This document shows, piece after piece, positions 24,571-35,312 of a stretch of 64,000 bases of DNA. The stretch comes from Cercospora beticola (Eukaryota > Ascomycota > Dothideomycetes > Mycosphaerellales > Mycosphaerellaceae). The position numbers and the translations under genes were made by a program. The stretch spans positions 1,178,001 to 1,242,000 of the forward strand of contig NC_088936.1 of assembly GCF_033473495.1 (NCBI RefSeq), written 5' to 3'. The notes beneath the pieces were generated by a model. It searched no databases. It had not been told where the DNA came from and saw nothing but the letters and a program-made list of their open reading frames with translations. Position 1 is the first letter of the stretch, and every line of letters begins with the position of its first letter.

Positions 24571-26763
24571 CTAGCTCCCATCGCCACCCATCAGATACTC
24601 CACCTCTTCCAACCACCTCAACTCCACCGCCGAAACCTTTCTCGCCCAAGGCTTCGTCGTAAACGTAAAATCGTTAAACATAATCGCCTCTCTCTTCACC
24701 CCATACAAAACTGAAGAAGGATGAATCGCAACTTGCTGCTGCTTCCCTCCAAAAGTCTTATACGACTTATCCGGACACAACCTCGCCACATTCCCGCTGA
24801 AACCTCTCAAGAAACACTTCAGTACAGCGTCCTGACATTCTTCGGAGACGGTTTGCCGGATAGTAGGTTTTTCCAGCAGAGATTTTGTGAGAACACGAAG
24901 TTGCTTCCGCACCTCCATGACATTTTGCATAGCACGGTGAGAAATCATATGGTCTGTCGCCCAGCGTTTCCGATCCGAGTTCTCGTCTGCGTAGGTACGA
25001 ATGGCGTTTAAGAGTGTAATATGGTCTCCTCGACGAGAGAAGAGTTGAGAGCGGGCTTCCATGGCTTTTTCACGGGCTTCTTCTGTTTCGGCTGGGAGCC
25101 AGATACTTTCTACATCGAGACCGGCGACGACGTCGATGACTTCGAGCAGGCAGTCTCGTTCTGGTTTGGCGGATTCGAGGATTACGCGGCCGAGAGGTGG
25201 TGGGAGTGGTAGGCGAGCGACTTTACGTCCGATTTCTGTGATTTTGCCGGCGTCGTTGATGCAGCCGAGTTGGTGGAGTTGCATGAGCGAGCGGCCCATG
25301 GCTTCTTGGGATGGTGGTGTGAGGAACGGGAAGCCGAAGACATCCTCGATTCCTCTGGCTTTCATTTTGAGGACGGCGCCTGTGAGATCGCAGTGTAGGA
25401 TTTCTGGCTTGGTTTGTTGTTCTAGCGACTTGTACTCCGCTTCTGTGAACAGTCTGAAGCACTGTCCAGGCGCTTCTCTGCCAGCACGACCTTTTCGCTG
25501 GTCTGCTGATGATCGCGAGATGGGCTTGATCAGCAAGGATTCAATACCGAGACGTGGCCGGAATTGTTTGATTTTCGCCTTGCCTGTGTCTATCACAAAT
25601 CGCACGCCAGGTACTGTGACAGAAGTCTCGGCGATATTGGTCGAAAGAATGACCTTCCTTGTATTCGGTGGCGCTCGTTCGAATATTCGTTGCTGTGCGT
25701 GCTGAGGCAAGGCTGCGTAGAGCGGAAGCACGAGCATCTTCGGAAAGTCGGTTGTCAGACTCGATGCAAACTCCTCGACTAGTCTCTGCAGGCCAGTAAT
25801 CGCTTCTTGTCCTGTTAGGAAGACCAGAATGTCTCCAGGCATGGGCTCCTTGCAGTGTATTTGGAATATTTGTTGGAGTGCTGCGTCTATAACGTCCTCA
25901 GTCGGTCCGCTCGCGTAATGCAGTTTTACGGGGTACTGTCGTCCTTCCACATGACATCGCGCGATTCGATCAGGTAAGACATTGTTCTCCTGTTGAGGCT
26001 CGGCATCTTCAAACCCTTCGAATGAGTCCTCTGCACCTTCTCCTCCCCTGGTTTCAGCGTCTTTTTCCTGGTCACTTTCATCTTTCCCGCAGACTTCATC
26101 GTCTCCCCTCGCGAAAAACTCGCCCAAACTCTCCACATCAGCCGTAGCACTCATAACCACCACCTTCAAAATCTTCCCCTTCTCCCTCCTCTCCCTCACC
26201 AACTGTTTCAGAAATCCCAAAATCAGATCCACGTCCACCGACCTCTCATGCACCTCATCAACAACCACACAACTATACTGCCCCAACTTCGGCTCCCGCA
26301 ACAATTCCTGCAACAGCATTCCTTCCGTGAGATACTTAATCCTCGTCCCAGGACTAGTATTATCATCAAACCTCACACTATACCCAACCTTACTCGCCGG
26401 ACTCGCAGACCCCAACGGCGAACCCATCTCCTCCGCAACACGTCTAGCCAGAGTAATAGCCGCCACTCGACGCGGTTGCGTCACGGCGATTTTTCCAGTA
26501 CACCATTTCGCCTCGAGCAAGAATTGCGGTACTTGAGTAGATTTTCCGCTTCCGGTCTCTCCAGTCAAGATCAGAATATCTTTCTCGCCTGATAATGATT
26601 CGCGGATTTCTTCTGCTCGGGGCCAGATGGGAAGTGCTGTTCGGCCTTGGAGAAGTTTTTGCTTCTTGGCTTTGTACGGGTCGTGTGCTTCTTCGCGCTT
26701 TCGCTTTTTCGGTCTTTTAGTCTGTGCTTCTATTGAGCCATCCAGGTTCTTGAAGCGGGACAT
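24571..26763 (-). CDS. DHR2: DEAH-box RNA helicase, Dhr2-like
   Basis: Single-exon 730-residue DEAH/RHA helicase. Motif I GETGSGKST lies at 68-76, motif II is the variant DEVH at 169-172, motif III SAT, motif IV FLTGQEAI, motif V region STNIAETSVTVPGVRFVIDTGKAK, motif VI QRKGRAGREAPGQCFRLFT; winged-helix, ratchet and OB-fold regions follow. A basic N-terminus (KRPKKRKREE) suits nuclear or nucleolar location. Length and DEVH variant fit yeast Dhr2 (ribosomal RNA processing of the small subunit), rather than the longer Prp-type helicases. An acidic insertion (SDQEKDAETRGGEGAEDSFEGFEDAE) sits between RecA1 and RecA2. The orthology assignment is from length and motifs and is probable rather than certain. 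Confidence 0.87.
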   Translation of the reverse strand: MSRFKNLDGSIEAQTKRPKKRKREEAHDPYKAKKQKLLQGRTALPIWPRAEEIRESLSGEKDILILTGETGSGKSTQVPQFLLEAKWCTGKIAVTQPRRVAAITLARRVAEEMGSPLGSASPASKVGYSVRFDDNTSPGTRIKYLTEGMLLQELLREPKLGQYSCVVVDEVHERSVDVDLILGFLKQLVRERREKGKILKVVVMSATADVESLGEFFARGDDEVCGKDESDQEKDAETRGGEGAEDSFEGFEDAEPQQENNVLPDRIARCHVEGRQYPVKLHYASGPTEDVIDAALQQIFQIHCKEPMPGDILVFLTGQEAITGLQRLVEEFASSLTTDFPKMLVLPLYAALPQHAQQRIFERAPPNTRKVILSTNIAETSVTVPGVRFVIDTGKAKIKQFRPRLGIESLLIKPISRSSADQRKGRAGREAPGQCFRLFTEAEYKSLEQQTKPEILHCDLTGAVLKMKARGIEDVFGFPFLTPPSQEAMGRSLMQLHQLGCINDAGKITEIGRKVARLPLPPPLGRVILESAKPERDCLLEVIDVVAGLDVESIWLPAETEEAREKAMEARSQLFSRRGDHITLLNAIRTYADENSDRKRWATDHMISHRAMQNVMEVRKQLRVLTKSLLEKPTIRQTVSEECQDAVLKCFLRGFSGNVARLCPDKSYKTFGGKQQQVAIHPSSVLYGVKREAIMFNDFTFTTKPWARKVSAVELRWLEEVEYLMGGDGS

Positions 26764-27730
26764 TTGTCTTGTCTGACAATTTTTATGGTTGTGGTTGTGG
26801 TAGAGTTTTGGTGAGAAGAAAGTGAGATGTGCTCGGCTAGATTGCCGAATTATCAGATGGGGGTGTCGAGAAAGTGAGATTCATTGGCTGCCCAGAAGCG
26901 GAAGCTAGCTCGCGTTCACGGCACGGTGCTGTCGCGCATGAACTGTCAATCATGTGAGAGCTAGCGTGGATTCGACGAAAGGATTTGAGGAGACACAGAT
27001 GAAGTCCTTCAGTGCGACCTGCCAAATGTGCCTCCACCTTGTTCGCAGACGGCAACGACAGGAAAACTTCCACTGAGACTCAGAATTCAAGCATGGCCAT
27101 TCGCACCTGCCTGAACAAGGAGAAATTTACAGACGCTGGAATCGAAGATGTGTGATGAAGTAACGACAGTTCATCTGCAATGGACGCGAAAAACTATCTA
27201 TGCATGCTACTATACTCATAACACTTGCGAGAACAGCCCAAGTCAACTCAAGCCGCTCGCACATCTCAAGAGCCAAAACCGAAGCACGGAACGCCGCAGA
27301 AACTGTGTACGCTCCGAATAATCAATGATTTCGCCCCAGTCATGCGCCTCGTTCATCTTTCACTTCCAGGTTCGTAATGATCGCAACGTAACAGACAGAA
27401 AAGGAGTTTGTCGGCGGGTACAGTTGCATGAATGATCGTTTTTCTTTCCAAAAAGGCCCTCCACCACCACCACTACCACCATCATCCGCCTTCCCGTCGA
27501 GTCATTGAACAATCATATGCGATAATAAGCAAAGGGAAAACGCTTCGAACTTCCTGCCTGCTTTGCCTGGAAACAAAGGTTGTGAACGCCCCATCCTCGT
27601 ATCATCCCGCCCCTCGATCCAGAGGGCAAGCAGCACCATCGCCCCATGGCCAACTGGCCAGCCTGAACTTTGTACACGCAAACGCACCATCACATGTCGT
27701 TGACGCCCTTCCAATGGAACGCCTGGACGA
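26764..27730. promoter_or_regulatory. Dhr2 promoter side and CCR4 3' side
   Basis: Nearly 1 kb with no supportable gene between the Dhr2 start and the CCR4 stop, both minus strand. A short CCA/CCACTA microsatellite-like run lies at about 27461-27485. Dhr2 upstream sequence near 26765-26815 is T/G-rich on the plus strand. Confidence 0.4.
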
Positions 27731-30057
27731 TCAATTCCGCCGAGAATTGCCAAATTCCGTCTCGGTCACCTTCCGCTCTTTCTTTTCCTTTATCGCAAAC
27801 TGGGTCATCAATGGAAGATGGTCGCTGGGGAAGTAATGGTTCGGGAATCCAGGAACACGCTTCATGTAGTCTTTGTCGACCTCCCCAAGTAGTCCCGTGA
27901 CTTGCATCGATTGTGTCGAGTAGAACTGCCAGTCGATGACTTGTCGGAAATCAGGCGTGTAGTTTGTGAACTTCATTTCGCCAATGTGGCTGTAGGCTGA
28001 CTTGAGGCTGAAGGGGTGGCTCATGCCATTCCTCGTGAAGTCTCCGTAGCTGTACTTGCCGAGCTCTTCGTAAGAGTTCGAAAGTGAGCCTTGCGTGATG
28101 AGATCGTAGACACCTGACTTCGAGGTCGAGTTGAAATCACCACAAATAATGAGTGGAATGTGTGTGGACTCGTCGTATTTGAGGGAAGGACCCGGTCTGA
28201 TTGGGACATTTGCAGTACCGTCTGCATTGTCCTCGCTGCCGAATTCGAACATCTTCTTCTCCGCGTCCTTGAGTGCTGGCCACTTGGCATACTTCTCTGA
28301 CAACTTCTGAATGTGTTCCATAAGAATGGCAACCTGAATGATCTTGATGTCGCTGTGCCATGGCTCCCAGGTCAAATGCGTATTTGCAACGATTAGTCTC
28401 GAACCAGTCTCCCGATTTTCCAGGAACAAGACTATCGCAACATGGTCTCGCGGCATGATTCGGTTGTAGACATCGTGCTCGCCCTTCATGTCCGGACGCC
28501 TGATCGCCTCTTGACTAAAGACAAGGAACTGCTTGTCGAGCACGATGTACTTTGAGTTCTTCCAGAAAATAGCACAACCGTCGACGTTTTTAGACTCCTC
28601 GTCGCGCATTGTCTGCGCTCGCGACTTGGGGAAGAAGACTCCCTTATAGTCGGTATGCGACAAGTTAGGTCGAAAGAACTCGGCAAAGTTTTCCACGTCC
28701 ATCTCTTGCAAGCACATGATGTCGGCTGCTCTTCCCTTCATCTCGTCGAGTATCATATCTCGTCGTCGTTGCCAGCTAAGCGCTTCGGAGGGTGTGTAAC
28801 CGTACATTGTTGCGGATGCCGCGCGATCGCAGAGAATGTTCCAAGACAGCAGTGTAAAAGAATCGGCGAAGTCGGTTGACTCTTCGACGAGTGGAATCCA
28901 TGCTCGATCGACCGGTGGCTCGGGAGCTGCGGATAGTTAGTCAAAGTGGAATTTACAAGTTGCGCGCGATACTTACTAGGCGCCTGCTCACGAATGTAAC
29001 GGATCAGCTCTTGGGTACCGTGCTCCACGAGTCGATCCTTGTAATCGTGTCGCATCGGATTGCCCTCCAGACCGAGCATTTCCAGCTGGTACAGCGTGCC
29101 AAACTCGTGTGGAAGGTCATCCAAATTGTTATCGTACAGCAAGAGTTTCTTGAGGTTCGTGAGCATGCCGATCTCTGGGGGCAGGAAGCTGAGGTTGTTC
29201 CAGCTAAGGTCTAGGATCGTGAGGAATCGCAGAGTTCCGATTTGAGGCGGGATCGTTGTTAGCTTGTTCCATGGCAGATACAGCTTCTTCAGCTTCGGGT
29301 ACCGCTCGAGCACAATGGTCGATATGACCTTGAGCCCGTGCCCAGAAAAGTCGAGATCGCCCCATGGGCCCATGAAATCGTCCTCGTCGATTATCCGCTT
29401 CCTCTCACCATGCTCCTCGCTGTCGTTCTTGTTCGCAGCATTGTTCGACGATCGACCCGTGAGTCTCGTAACACCAGGAGCATTTCGAGCGTAATAATGC
29501 ACCTTCGGATCCGCCATCTTCATCGTCGAGTATTCCCTCAATTGCTCAGCCCAATGCTCGTTGTGAGGCTTGCCGAGGGAATTCTCAGGTGTGCCGTTCT
29601 GAAGGTGCGCAGGTGTGAAATGTGGCGTCGTGTTGGAAAGCGTGCTCGTGGATATCGAGTGCTGGTGATTGCCGAAGGTATTCGCGTGTCCGCCCATGCC
29701 ATGATCATGGTGCTGATTGTTCATATGGTGCTGATTCGCGCCGTGCATAGAGCTCTGAAACGCCTTACCCAGCGCCGTCTGCTGCGGCTGGAAGTTCTGA
29801 TGTGCAGCGCCATTGAGAAGGGTGTGGTTTGGTCGGTGGGTGCCGTGATTGTACATGCTGCTATAGGGATTGTGCGCCGGCGAATTGGTGCCGGGCGATC
29901 GGTTCGGAGAGGGGGTATCTGCGTTCGGGTGGAAGATGCGGGCGCCGTTGGTGTTGACAGGCGAGCCGTTGCGCAGCTGCTGCCCACGCGTGTGCGAGTT
30001 ATGATTCTGGTAGAGATACTGGTGGCCGGGATTGAACCGGTTGAAACCATCGGCCAT
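27731..30057 (-). CDS. CCR4: CCR4 poly(A) deadenylase catalytic subunit
   Basis: 3'-5' exonuclease of the CCR4-NOT complex that shortens mRNA poly(A) tails. Exon 1 30057..28977, 51-nt intron 28976..28927 (GTAAGT..CGCAG), exon 2 28926..27731; about 758 residues starting at MADGFNRF. Residues 1-200 are Asn/His/Gln/Gly-rich and disordered. A leucine-rich repeat block follows (LKKLYLPWNKLTTIP, LTILDLSWNNLSFLP, LKKLLLYDNNLDDLP, LEMLGLEGNPM), the CAF1-binding part. The endonuclease/exonuclease/phosphatase domain contains LSWNIL, CLQEMD, NTHLTWEP, CGDFNST and the catalytic SDHLPL His. The intron falls exactly between LRR and nuclease parts. All nuclease residues expected for Mg-dependent activity are present. 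The tail is short and basic. Confidence 0.95.
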
Positions 30058-31600
30058 CACCAGCGGGCGACAGACGGAGGGGGGCGACGTGAGCTCGCGC
30101 GCGACGTCCTCTGCACGGCCCAATGCTGCTGCGGCGCGGTTGGGCGGTGTATCGAGGTCTGATCAGGGAGGAGGAGGATCTGGCCGGCGCACTTTTCGTT
30201 TCTTCTGCATGAGCGCCCGCGCCCGCCAACATGAACGAAAGAAAGTAGCCTCCGCGACCGACGAGCAGGCGTGCGCTGGGCTCGAGCTGATGCTCACAAC
30301 GGAGGAGAGTTCGTTCGTCGGCGAGGTGAAGGCGTGACGAGATGTGGTCCGAGGTTCGAGTCGGGGCTCGTCGTGCGCTGCCCAATGGATATGCCGGCGG
30401 TAATCTGTGCCCAAGTATCAGAATGTGGCGTGGCAATGCGTGAATGGGCAGCCGCAGTTGCGATGAGCACGATGGTCTTGGTGGTGCTCCGGCGGCAGTG
30501 AGCTGTGCTTTGCGTGGAGGTACGTTGTCGCAAAAGCCGCTAGGCTTGTTCGGGGGAGCGCGCACGTGACTTGGCTGTTTGGTACCGCCAGGCGTATTCA
30601 CTTCCACTCTCCAGGTCGATGACGAACCGCGTGAGTTATCAGCCAACTCTGCAGCATCGGTGGGCTGGACACATTCGCATTGTCTGGTACGGGTGCCACA
30701 CGCACGCAGCACGCAGCACACCGCGAACTGCATTTCACCACAATCGGCAATCTCGTACCCGTGCCTACAACTGCTGCCACTAGCGATGTCCCCGAGTCAG
30801 TGGCATCGCAGCAAAGTACACCTCAGCTGTTGGACATATGCACTCCTCCTACCTGGCGTCTGTCGCCAGCTCTGCGGCCCATCTGCCGCATAGTATGTCC
30901 CAACCTTCGGAGCTTGGGGCGAGCAGCGGCGCCAAGGCACGACGCCAGCTGTACCTGATGCTCGCCCTGAGACAAGCATCTCGCCGCTGATGCGCGCACT
31001 TCCCGCATCCTCCGGCACGACAAACCTGCATCGCATCGCCGGGCTTGGGCGCTTCTCAGCAAGACATTCGGCGGCCACTGATGGGCTGTGGTTCAGGTCT
31101 CGCTTGTGACTCCCGACATGAGGCTCCACTGCTGACTTCTAGGCCGTCGTCCGCCATCTAGCGGCAATCCGATGGGCCTCCGATGGCTCGTCGCGGAGCC
31201 GTACCGTGAAACGAACTCCAGTGCGCCACCGCCAGTGTGAGGCGCCTGCCTCGCGATGGGCAGTTTGGAGACAGTGTGTGCGCGCTGCCCATGCGTCCGC
31301 TCTGGCCTCGTGTCATCGTTGTCACCGCCCAACAATTCCAAAGAGTGCTCGACATATAGCCTTCTGTTTCTGGTCATTGCCAGACTGCCCCCACTGCTTT
31401 TGGTTCCAAATCTGCTAATCGTCCGCCGCAATCGCGCGTGTGATTCGCCAGGTCGAGGCCTTAGAGTTGTCGACATTTGAGGAACCGCCCTGCATCAATC
31501 TGCAGCAACGGCGCCGCTCCTCTAGCGTGGGTCACGCTAGGAAAACGTGGACTCGGCGAGAGTACTGAGAGGGATTACATCGGTTGCGACGCCATCTAGG
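30058..31600. promoter_or_regulatory. Divergent region between CCR4 and a methyltransferase
   Basis: About 1.5 kb between two head-to-head starts. Open frames on both strands overlap, are Arg/Ser/Pro-rich and show no domain, as expected for GC-rich non-coding DNA. It probably holds two promoters and leaders. Confidence 0.4.
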
Positions 31601-33190
31601 ATGAGTAGCGAGGAAGCTATCTATTATGCTTCCTGCGCACCTTATCGTTCTGCAGGTCAGCATGCATCACAACTCCATCTACAACGAAGCTTGTCAAAAA
31701 GAACACAGCGCTCGTCTCTGGGATCTTTCAAGCTCGTGCGCAAGAGCACATCATCAGCCTCGCTCATGAGCCTCATCGGCCGCCTGCCGAACGACTACCG
31801 GCATACGGAACTGCAGGTCCAGCAATCGAACTATTCATCCTCATCACAAGACATTCGAGACATGGAAGCCACAATAGCGCGATCGCACCTGGCTGGTGTC
31901 AGCAGTCTGTCGCTGATGGACATGAGAGCCGTCCACAGTGCAGATTCGCTGCAACGCGCGACGTCAAGCACATTGACACGCTCGACATCAGAATCCAGCG
32001 AGACCAGGTTACTCAAGGATCCTTTCGAGTTGCGACATGGGCGAAGATGTTTACGGAGTGAGGTGCCATATCCATTGCCCTGCGATCTCGAAGAGCTTCA
32101 CAGACAGAGTCTGAGAACTCTGCTGGACTTTCAAACATTTGGGGGTCCCATATGCAATGCTATGCAACGACAGAAACCTCCCAAGAAAGTCCTAGAACTT
32201 GGTTGCGGCGGCGCACTGTGGACCGCAATGTGTCACGACTGGTACGCCGCTCGCGGGCACACCGACATTCAATTCGTCGGTCTGGATGTGGCACCTCTCC
32301 CACCAAACCTCCGGAGGCAGGGTATCAAATGGAAGTTCGTTCAACATGACATGCGCCGCGTGCCGTTGCCATTCGCGGACAATGAATTCGACCTGATCAT
32401 GATCAAAGACTGCAGCACAACAATGCCTCTGGATCCCAGATCGGAAAAGATACTTATAGACCTAGTTCGCGTACTCAAGCCTGGTGGCTACATGGAAATC
32501 TGGGAATCAGATTTCATAACCAGATCTCTTCTCAACAATACACCTCCTCCAAGATGTCGAGTACCTGAACACCAGCAAGACGCGGACCGCAGCGGCACAT
32601 TCGCCGTACCGATTGGATCCCCCTTCGCACAAACACAGAACAAATATTTCCAGAAAGCAAACAAATGGATGGAAGAGATCTTCGAGAAACGGAAATTGAA
32701 CCCAGCTCCTTCCACCCGTATAGCCGAAATGCTCATGAGCGAACCTGGTTTCCACGACGTCAACTACCGCCGCGTGGCCATTCCATTTCGAGAACTCCCT
32801 TGGGAGAAAGAACGCGCCCGCGCTGCAAGGAACGGACATGATTCTCCATTGTCAGTGAACTCCGCGGACGACACTCATGGCCTCGAATCTCATTCCAAGC
32901 TCACTCCGGACCAGTTGGCTCTCAGACACTCGGCTTTAATCACAGTTCTCGGAATGATCGAGGCGCTGGAACCCGAATTAAAAACTGCCAGCAGGATGAA
33001 CGCCGAAGAATGGAGCATCTGGTGGGCCTGCATGATGACAGACCTGCTGGATCCTTCGAACGACAGTCTTTCCGGCGAGTGTCTTGAAATGGGAGCCTGG
33101 TGGGCCACGAAAGCCGGCGATGCTGACGACTCGGACTTCTTCGAGGATTCGGAAGAGGATAAAGGTCCTACTTCATTCTTGGATTTGTGA
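31601..33190 (+). CDS. SAM-dependent methyltransferase
   Basis: Single exon of 529 residues from the ATG at MSSEEAIYY. The first 170 residues are Ser-rich, basic and low complexity. A Rossmann methyltransferase domain follows: motif I VLELGCGGALWT, acidic loop VGLDVAPLPP, motif IWKFVQHDMRRVPLPFADNEFD, and post-motif III VRVLKPGGYMEIWESDF. The catalytic part matches the class I Methyltransf_11/25 type. A long C-terminal half without methyltransferase motifs includes WSIWWACMMTDLL and an acidic end (DDSDFFEDSEEDKG). The substrate is unknown. It is not convincingly LaeA: the N-terminal extension and C-terminal helical domain differ. Its stop lies 16 bp from the stop of the convergent LYR gene, so the 3' ends must overlap in transcripts. 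Confidence 0.85.
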   Translation: MSSEEAIYYASCAPYRSAGQHASQLHLQRSLSKRTQRSSLGSFKLVRKSTSSASLMSLIGRLPNDYRHTELQVQQSNYSSSSQDIRDMEATIARSHLAGVSSLSLMDMRAVHSADSLQRATSSTLTRSTSESSETRLLKDPFELRHGRRCLRSEVPYPLPCDLEELHRQSLRTLLDFQTFGGPICNAMQRQKPPKKVLELGCGGALWTAMCHDWYAARGHTDIQFVGLDVAPLPPNLRRQGIKWKFVQHDMRRVPLPFADNEFDLIMIKDCSTTMPLDPRSEKILIDLVRVLKPGGYMEIWESDFITRSLLNNTPPPRCRVPEHQQDADRSGTFAVPIGSPFAQTQNKYFQKANKWMEEIFEKRKLNPAPSTRIAEMLMSEPGFHDVNYRRVAIPFRELPWEKERARAARNGHDSPLSVNSADDTHGLESHSKLTPDQLALRHSALITVLGMIEALEPELKTASRMNAEEWSIWWACMMTDLLDPSNDSLSGECLEMGAWWATKAGDADDSDFFEDSEEDKGPTSFLDL

Positions 33191-33206
33191 CACGATCACA
33201 CCATGT

Positions 33207-33922
33207 TCATGCGCCACCATATTGTTTCCCTTGCTTCAGCGCGCGGTAGCGTTTGAGGTAATATCTGTTATGCAAGCGAAAAATGTTAGAGATATGGGGG
33301 GAAAGAAGCATCGTTATCAGGTGTAATGGCTCATTTGGGCAGGAAAGAAAGAATCTCTCCTTTGTTTTGCGAATCGCAAATGCATATGCTTGGGAATGCA
33401 GGGAAAGGGAAGGAAAAGGGAAAGTACATGATACCACACAGATGCTTCAAAGATGAGCAACTGGCAGCAGGAAGGACTGCAGATACCAAAACCTCCCATG
33501 GAAGAGGAAACGGGACCAGAGCGAAAGACTTACAGAGCTTCGATCTCTGCGAAACGAATTAGCATCTTTAGCGTCAAGCATCATTATTGAACGGCCGTTG
33601 CAAGTAGACGAAATGATACACCGATCTGAGTTCAGATCTAGGAATGGGAGATGGATAATTACCTTTTTTGACATATTCTGCTTGAGCTATGCCTTTTCGA
33701 ATTTGATCTTCGTCTGAGAGGGACGCCTTGGACATGAAGGCTTTGTGGAGGCGAGGTCGGAAGTAGGAGTAGCCTAATGGGTATTCGCGTCCGAGATAGA
33801 GGAGTTCTGAGACTATCAGTCAGAACCATACATTCGAAGGGTTGTGGTTGAGCTGCGCTGTGATTCTTGGACCTGCCTTTGTATATCCGAATGACATCGT
33901 GGCGGAGAGCAGTCGATGCCAT
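33207..33922 (-). CDS. LYR-motif protein, LYRM5/ETFRF1-like
   Basis: Four exons, too small to be seen as one open frame: 33922..33877, 33806..33663, 33546..33534 (13 nt), 33264..33207; 86 residues. Assembled protein begins [19 protein letters not shown] and continues through [20 protein letters not shown] to a basic end [30 protein letters not shown] with downstream F is the LYR/complex1_LYR pattern, and the length and YP-x-GY segment fit LYRM5 (ETFRF1), a mitochondrial matrix regulator of electron transfer flavoprotein in animals. Intron 1 (33876..33807) begins with GC, not GT. Intron 2 uses GTAATT..CGCAG and intron 3 (269 nt) GTAAGT..ACAG. The gene is divergent from a predicted mitochondrial hotdog protein and convergent with the methyltransferase. 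Confidence 0.85.
33807..33876 (-). other. GC-AG intron in the LYRM5-like gene
   Basis: The only splice that joins IYK to ELLYLG in frame is AAAG|GCAGGT...CTCAG|AA, a GC donor. The GT four bases further (GGCAG|GTCC) would shift the frame. See the matching intron in the prolyl aminopeptidase gene. Confidence 0.75.
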
Positions 33923-34279
33923 TGTCGTCTGGAAAACGCTGGTATCTCGAAACCTGGTGTATAGAGAAAAGGAGTGCGTCCGACAATCTGAAGTCTTGTG
34001 TGTAGCATCAATGGACTGCGAACTGCTTGTTTGCAAGAACATGTATATACCGAAGCTATTGTCGATGACGAACCACGGAACGCATCGAATGTGGAGAGAG
34101 GATGTTCTCCACAAACCACTCTGTGCCACGAGTCTTCCAGCCGTGGTTTTCGGCTCAGTGTCCGCGGCTTCGGGTCATTCGCAACGCCAAAGTTACCAAG
34201 GCACTCACTCTCGAGACCACCCACGTCTTCTTGCCATTGCGCGCGCTCGCATCGTCGCGCAGACGCATTGATACTCGCG
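33923..34279. promoter_or_regulatory. Shared promoter of two mitochondrial-type genes
   Basis: A 357-bp region between the divergent starts of the LYRM5-like gene (minus) and the hotdog protein gene (plus). No separate gene is supportable inside it. No specific factor site was recognised. Confidence 0.45.
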
Positions 34280-35312
34280 ATGCGTGCAGAAGGCCTCACA
34301 GCACTGAGCCGCGCGAAATTGCTATCCAAAGCGCCCGTACTGCCGCGCTGTGCAGCGAAGCAGCTCGGCCACCAACGAAGGCACCGCTCGACCGCGACGC
34401 CAGACTCCAAACTCGCAGAGCTCAGTCCTCGATGGCTATCAGACGTAAAGCAGAGATTGGGATACTGTATCACGTGGGGTCTGAAGCCTGATCAAACGCA
34501 AGAAGCTGGGAAGATACTACAAGAGATCGCCCGCGACTGGCGGGACTTGCTCGCCGGACGTGAAGGCTTTCTCACGAGTAAGCAGAGGCGGAGCACCTTT
34601 CGACAACAAGTCGTGTGGGGTGAGCAGGACTCCATGGTAAGCGGCACAAACCAATTGCTAGAATCATCATTAGCATGCTATCTTTCAACGCATGCCATTG
34701 TAGAGATGTAGGCTAAGGTATGTTTTTCTTCTATCAAGGGCCATGTCAACAATGTGGTATACAACCGATACGCTGAGACAGGGAGAGTGGACTGGTTTTT
34801 GAAATTGGCCCGCGTGGACCCATTCAATGCTGAAGCCTGGAGGACGATTCTGACGCCAAAGGACCTCGGTCTGCTGTTGAAAAGCATTCGAACCGACTTC
34901 AAGTTTGTGAGTGTAGTAATCCTGCGACTAGCTCTGTCATCGTTTCCGCTGACAGCCGGTCCAGCCTATGAAATATCCCGATCACGTTTCAATATATCAT
35001 AAGCTCGGCACGGAGCCAGTCGAAGGGACCGACTCGTTCATCATGGATGTGATGATTCTGTCGGAAGTGCATCAGCGACCGGCGGCGAGGTGCGTGGAAG
35101 ACTGTGTGCTGTACGACTATAGGGTGGCCAAAAAGACGCCTCTGCGTCCCTTTATGCTTGATGTTCTACGGGAGACGTGGAAGCTGCAGGAGGAGACCAA
35201 GCGGATCAATAGCCAGCGAGTTGTGGCGCTTCTGGACAGGGTGCGTAAGCTTGAGAAGGACTCGTGGGACCGAGAAGGTGCTGTGGAAGATCTGGGTAGT
35301 GCGAGCAGCTGA
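34280..35312 (+). CDS. Hotdog-fold thioesterase-like protein, probably mitochondrial
   Basis: Exons 34280..34636, 34739..34906, 34956..35312 (introns GTAAGC..CAAG and GTGAGT..ACAG); about 293 residues. Start chosen at MRAEGLTALSRAKLL, which gives an Arg/Leu/Ala-rich, acid-poor N-terminus typical of a mitochondrial presequence. After an alpha-helical region (KQRLGYCITWGLKPDQ...FRQQVVWGEQDSM) the spliced core reads GHVNNVVYNRYAETGRVDWF, the hallmark HVNN..YN.Y.E..R strand-helix of 4-hydroxybenzoyl-CoA thioesterase-like hotdog proteins, with the later strand SFIMDVMILSE and CVLYDYRVAKK. This family hydrolyses acyl-thioesters, but many fungal members are untested. The tail is helical and charged. 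The exon junctions exactly restore the hotdog motif. Confidence 0.82.

Noticed and set aside
29338..30162. 274-codon plus-strand open frame
   Set aside because: It is antisense to the LRR/N-terminal part of CCR4; its composition (Arg/Val-rich) is a shadow of that gene and no domain is seen.
30345..30365. GGTTCGAGTC, resembling a tRNA B box
   Set aside because: No matching A box, acceptor stem or anticodon arm could be folded upstream, so no tRNA is claimed.
31601..33190. LaeA-type secondary-metabolism regulator
   Set aside because: The methyltransferase core is generic; the N- and C-terminal regions differ and no secondary metabolite cluster is nearby.
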